From NCBI RefSeq assembly GCF_013343215.1, contig NZ_CP039143.1, positions 372,001 to 436,000 on the forward strand: DNA of 64,000 bases, read 5' to 3'. Position numbers and translations under genes: made by a program. Of the stretch, positions 63,974 to 64,000 are shown in pieces. Source of the stretch: Acinetobacter sp. 10FS3-1 (GTDB lineage Bacteria; Pseudomonadota; Gammaproteobacteria; Pseudomonadales; Moraxellaceae). Every line of letters begins with the position of its first letter. Position 1 is the stretch's first letter. Under the pieces are notes generated by a model. That model saw nothing but the letters and a program-made list of their open reading frames with translations, made no database searches and was not told the origin of the DNA.

Positions 63974-64000
63974 TAAAAAAGCACCCGAAGGTGCTCTTTT
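63974..64000 (+). terminator. Terminator at the right edge of the window
   Basis: AAAAAAGCACC, CGAA tetraloop and GGTGC then CTTTT; the T tract may continue past the window end. Confidence 0.75.

Overview
This 64 kb window is a stretch of bacterial chromosome, most likely from an Acinetobacter species (Moraxellaceae, Gammaproteobacteria). The reasons are moderate-to-low GC content, AT-rich intergenic regions, the protein families present (ovothiol synthase, PhoX next to tatABC, AidB-type acyl-CoA dehydrogenase, DUF2789, DUF6586, rpmB-rpmG, rppH-ptsP) and gene orders shared with Pseudomonas/Moraxellaceae core genomes (LysR-leuC-leuD-leuB; truA-fimV-asd; thyA-folA). I see no rRNA or tRNA gene, insertion sequence, prophage or CRISPR array. 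Genes are densely packed, and many units end in clear Rho-independent terminators. Layout, 1-26 kb: a partial DCC-family thiol oxidoreductase, a clade-3-type catalase, aidB, a small basic protein whose reading frame runs through its own terminator, ptsP and rppH (divergent from a HAD phosphatase), a DUF2789 protein, ovoA, a LysR regulator, a Fur-box-linked DUF2061 gene with a tiny Cys/Gly-rich ORF at its 3' side, the leucine genes leuC, leuD and leuB with an embedded lipoprotein, infA, an AraC regulator, truA, an asparaginase, a FimV system encoded as two separate proteins, asd and a membrane EEP-family protein. 26-44 kb: an LpxL-type acyltransferase, uup, slyX, a divergent PIN-like protein, a decayed gene, topA, a putative zinc metallopeptidase, hdeD-like, glycerate kinase, a UvrD/Rep-type helicase, an RRM protein, two conserved small genes, a YbaL-type antiporter and the ribosomal proteins L33 and L28. 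Three consensus DnaA boxes lie between 36.1 and 38.2 kb. 44-64 kb: an aldehyde dehydrogenase with a divergent TetR regulator and a palindrome inside the promoter spacer, purU, tonB-exbB-exbD behind a Fur-like palindrome, msrA, a META-domain lipoprotein, thyA-folA-DUF4105, an orphan cytosolic CHAP/NlpC-like amidase, two tandem small membrane proteins, lgt, an NRDE protein, phoX next to tatABC, an AEC-type permease, rdgB, a second LysR and a short membrane ORF at the right edge. Functionally the window is mostly housekeeping: leucine and aspartate-family synthesis, thymidylate/folate, lipid A and lipoprotein acylation, Tat export with a likely client, energised iron uptake, thiol/oxidative defence (catalase, MsrA, ovothiol) and RNA/DNA maintenance. 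The points most worth following up are the ORF with an internal terminator at 4446-4643 (architecture like the ribosome-rescue factor gene arfA), the two-gene FimV with repeated LDF-type motifs, the Cys-rich micro-ORF at 12384-12467, the orphan amidase at 54012-54524, the PIN-like protein at 30397-31395 and the DnaA-box cluster.
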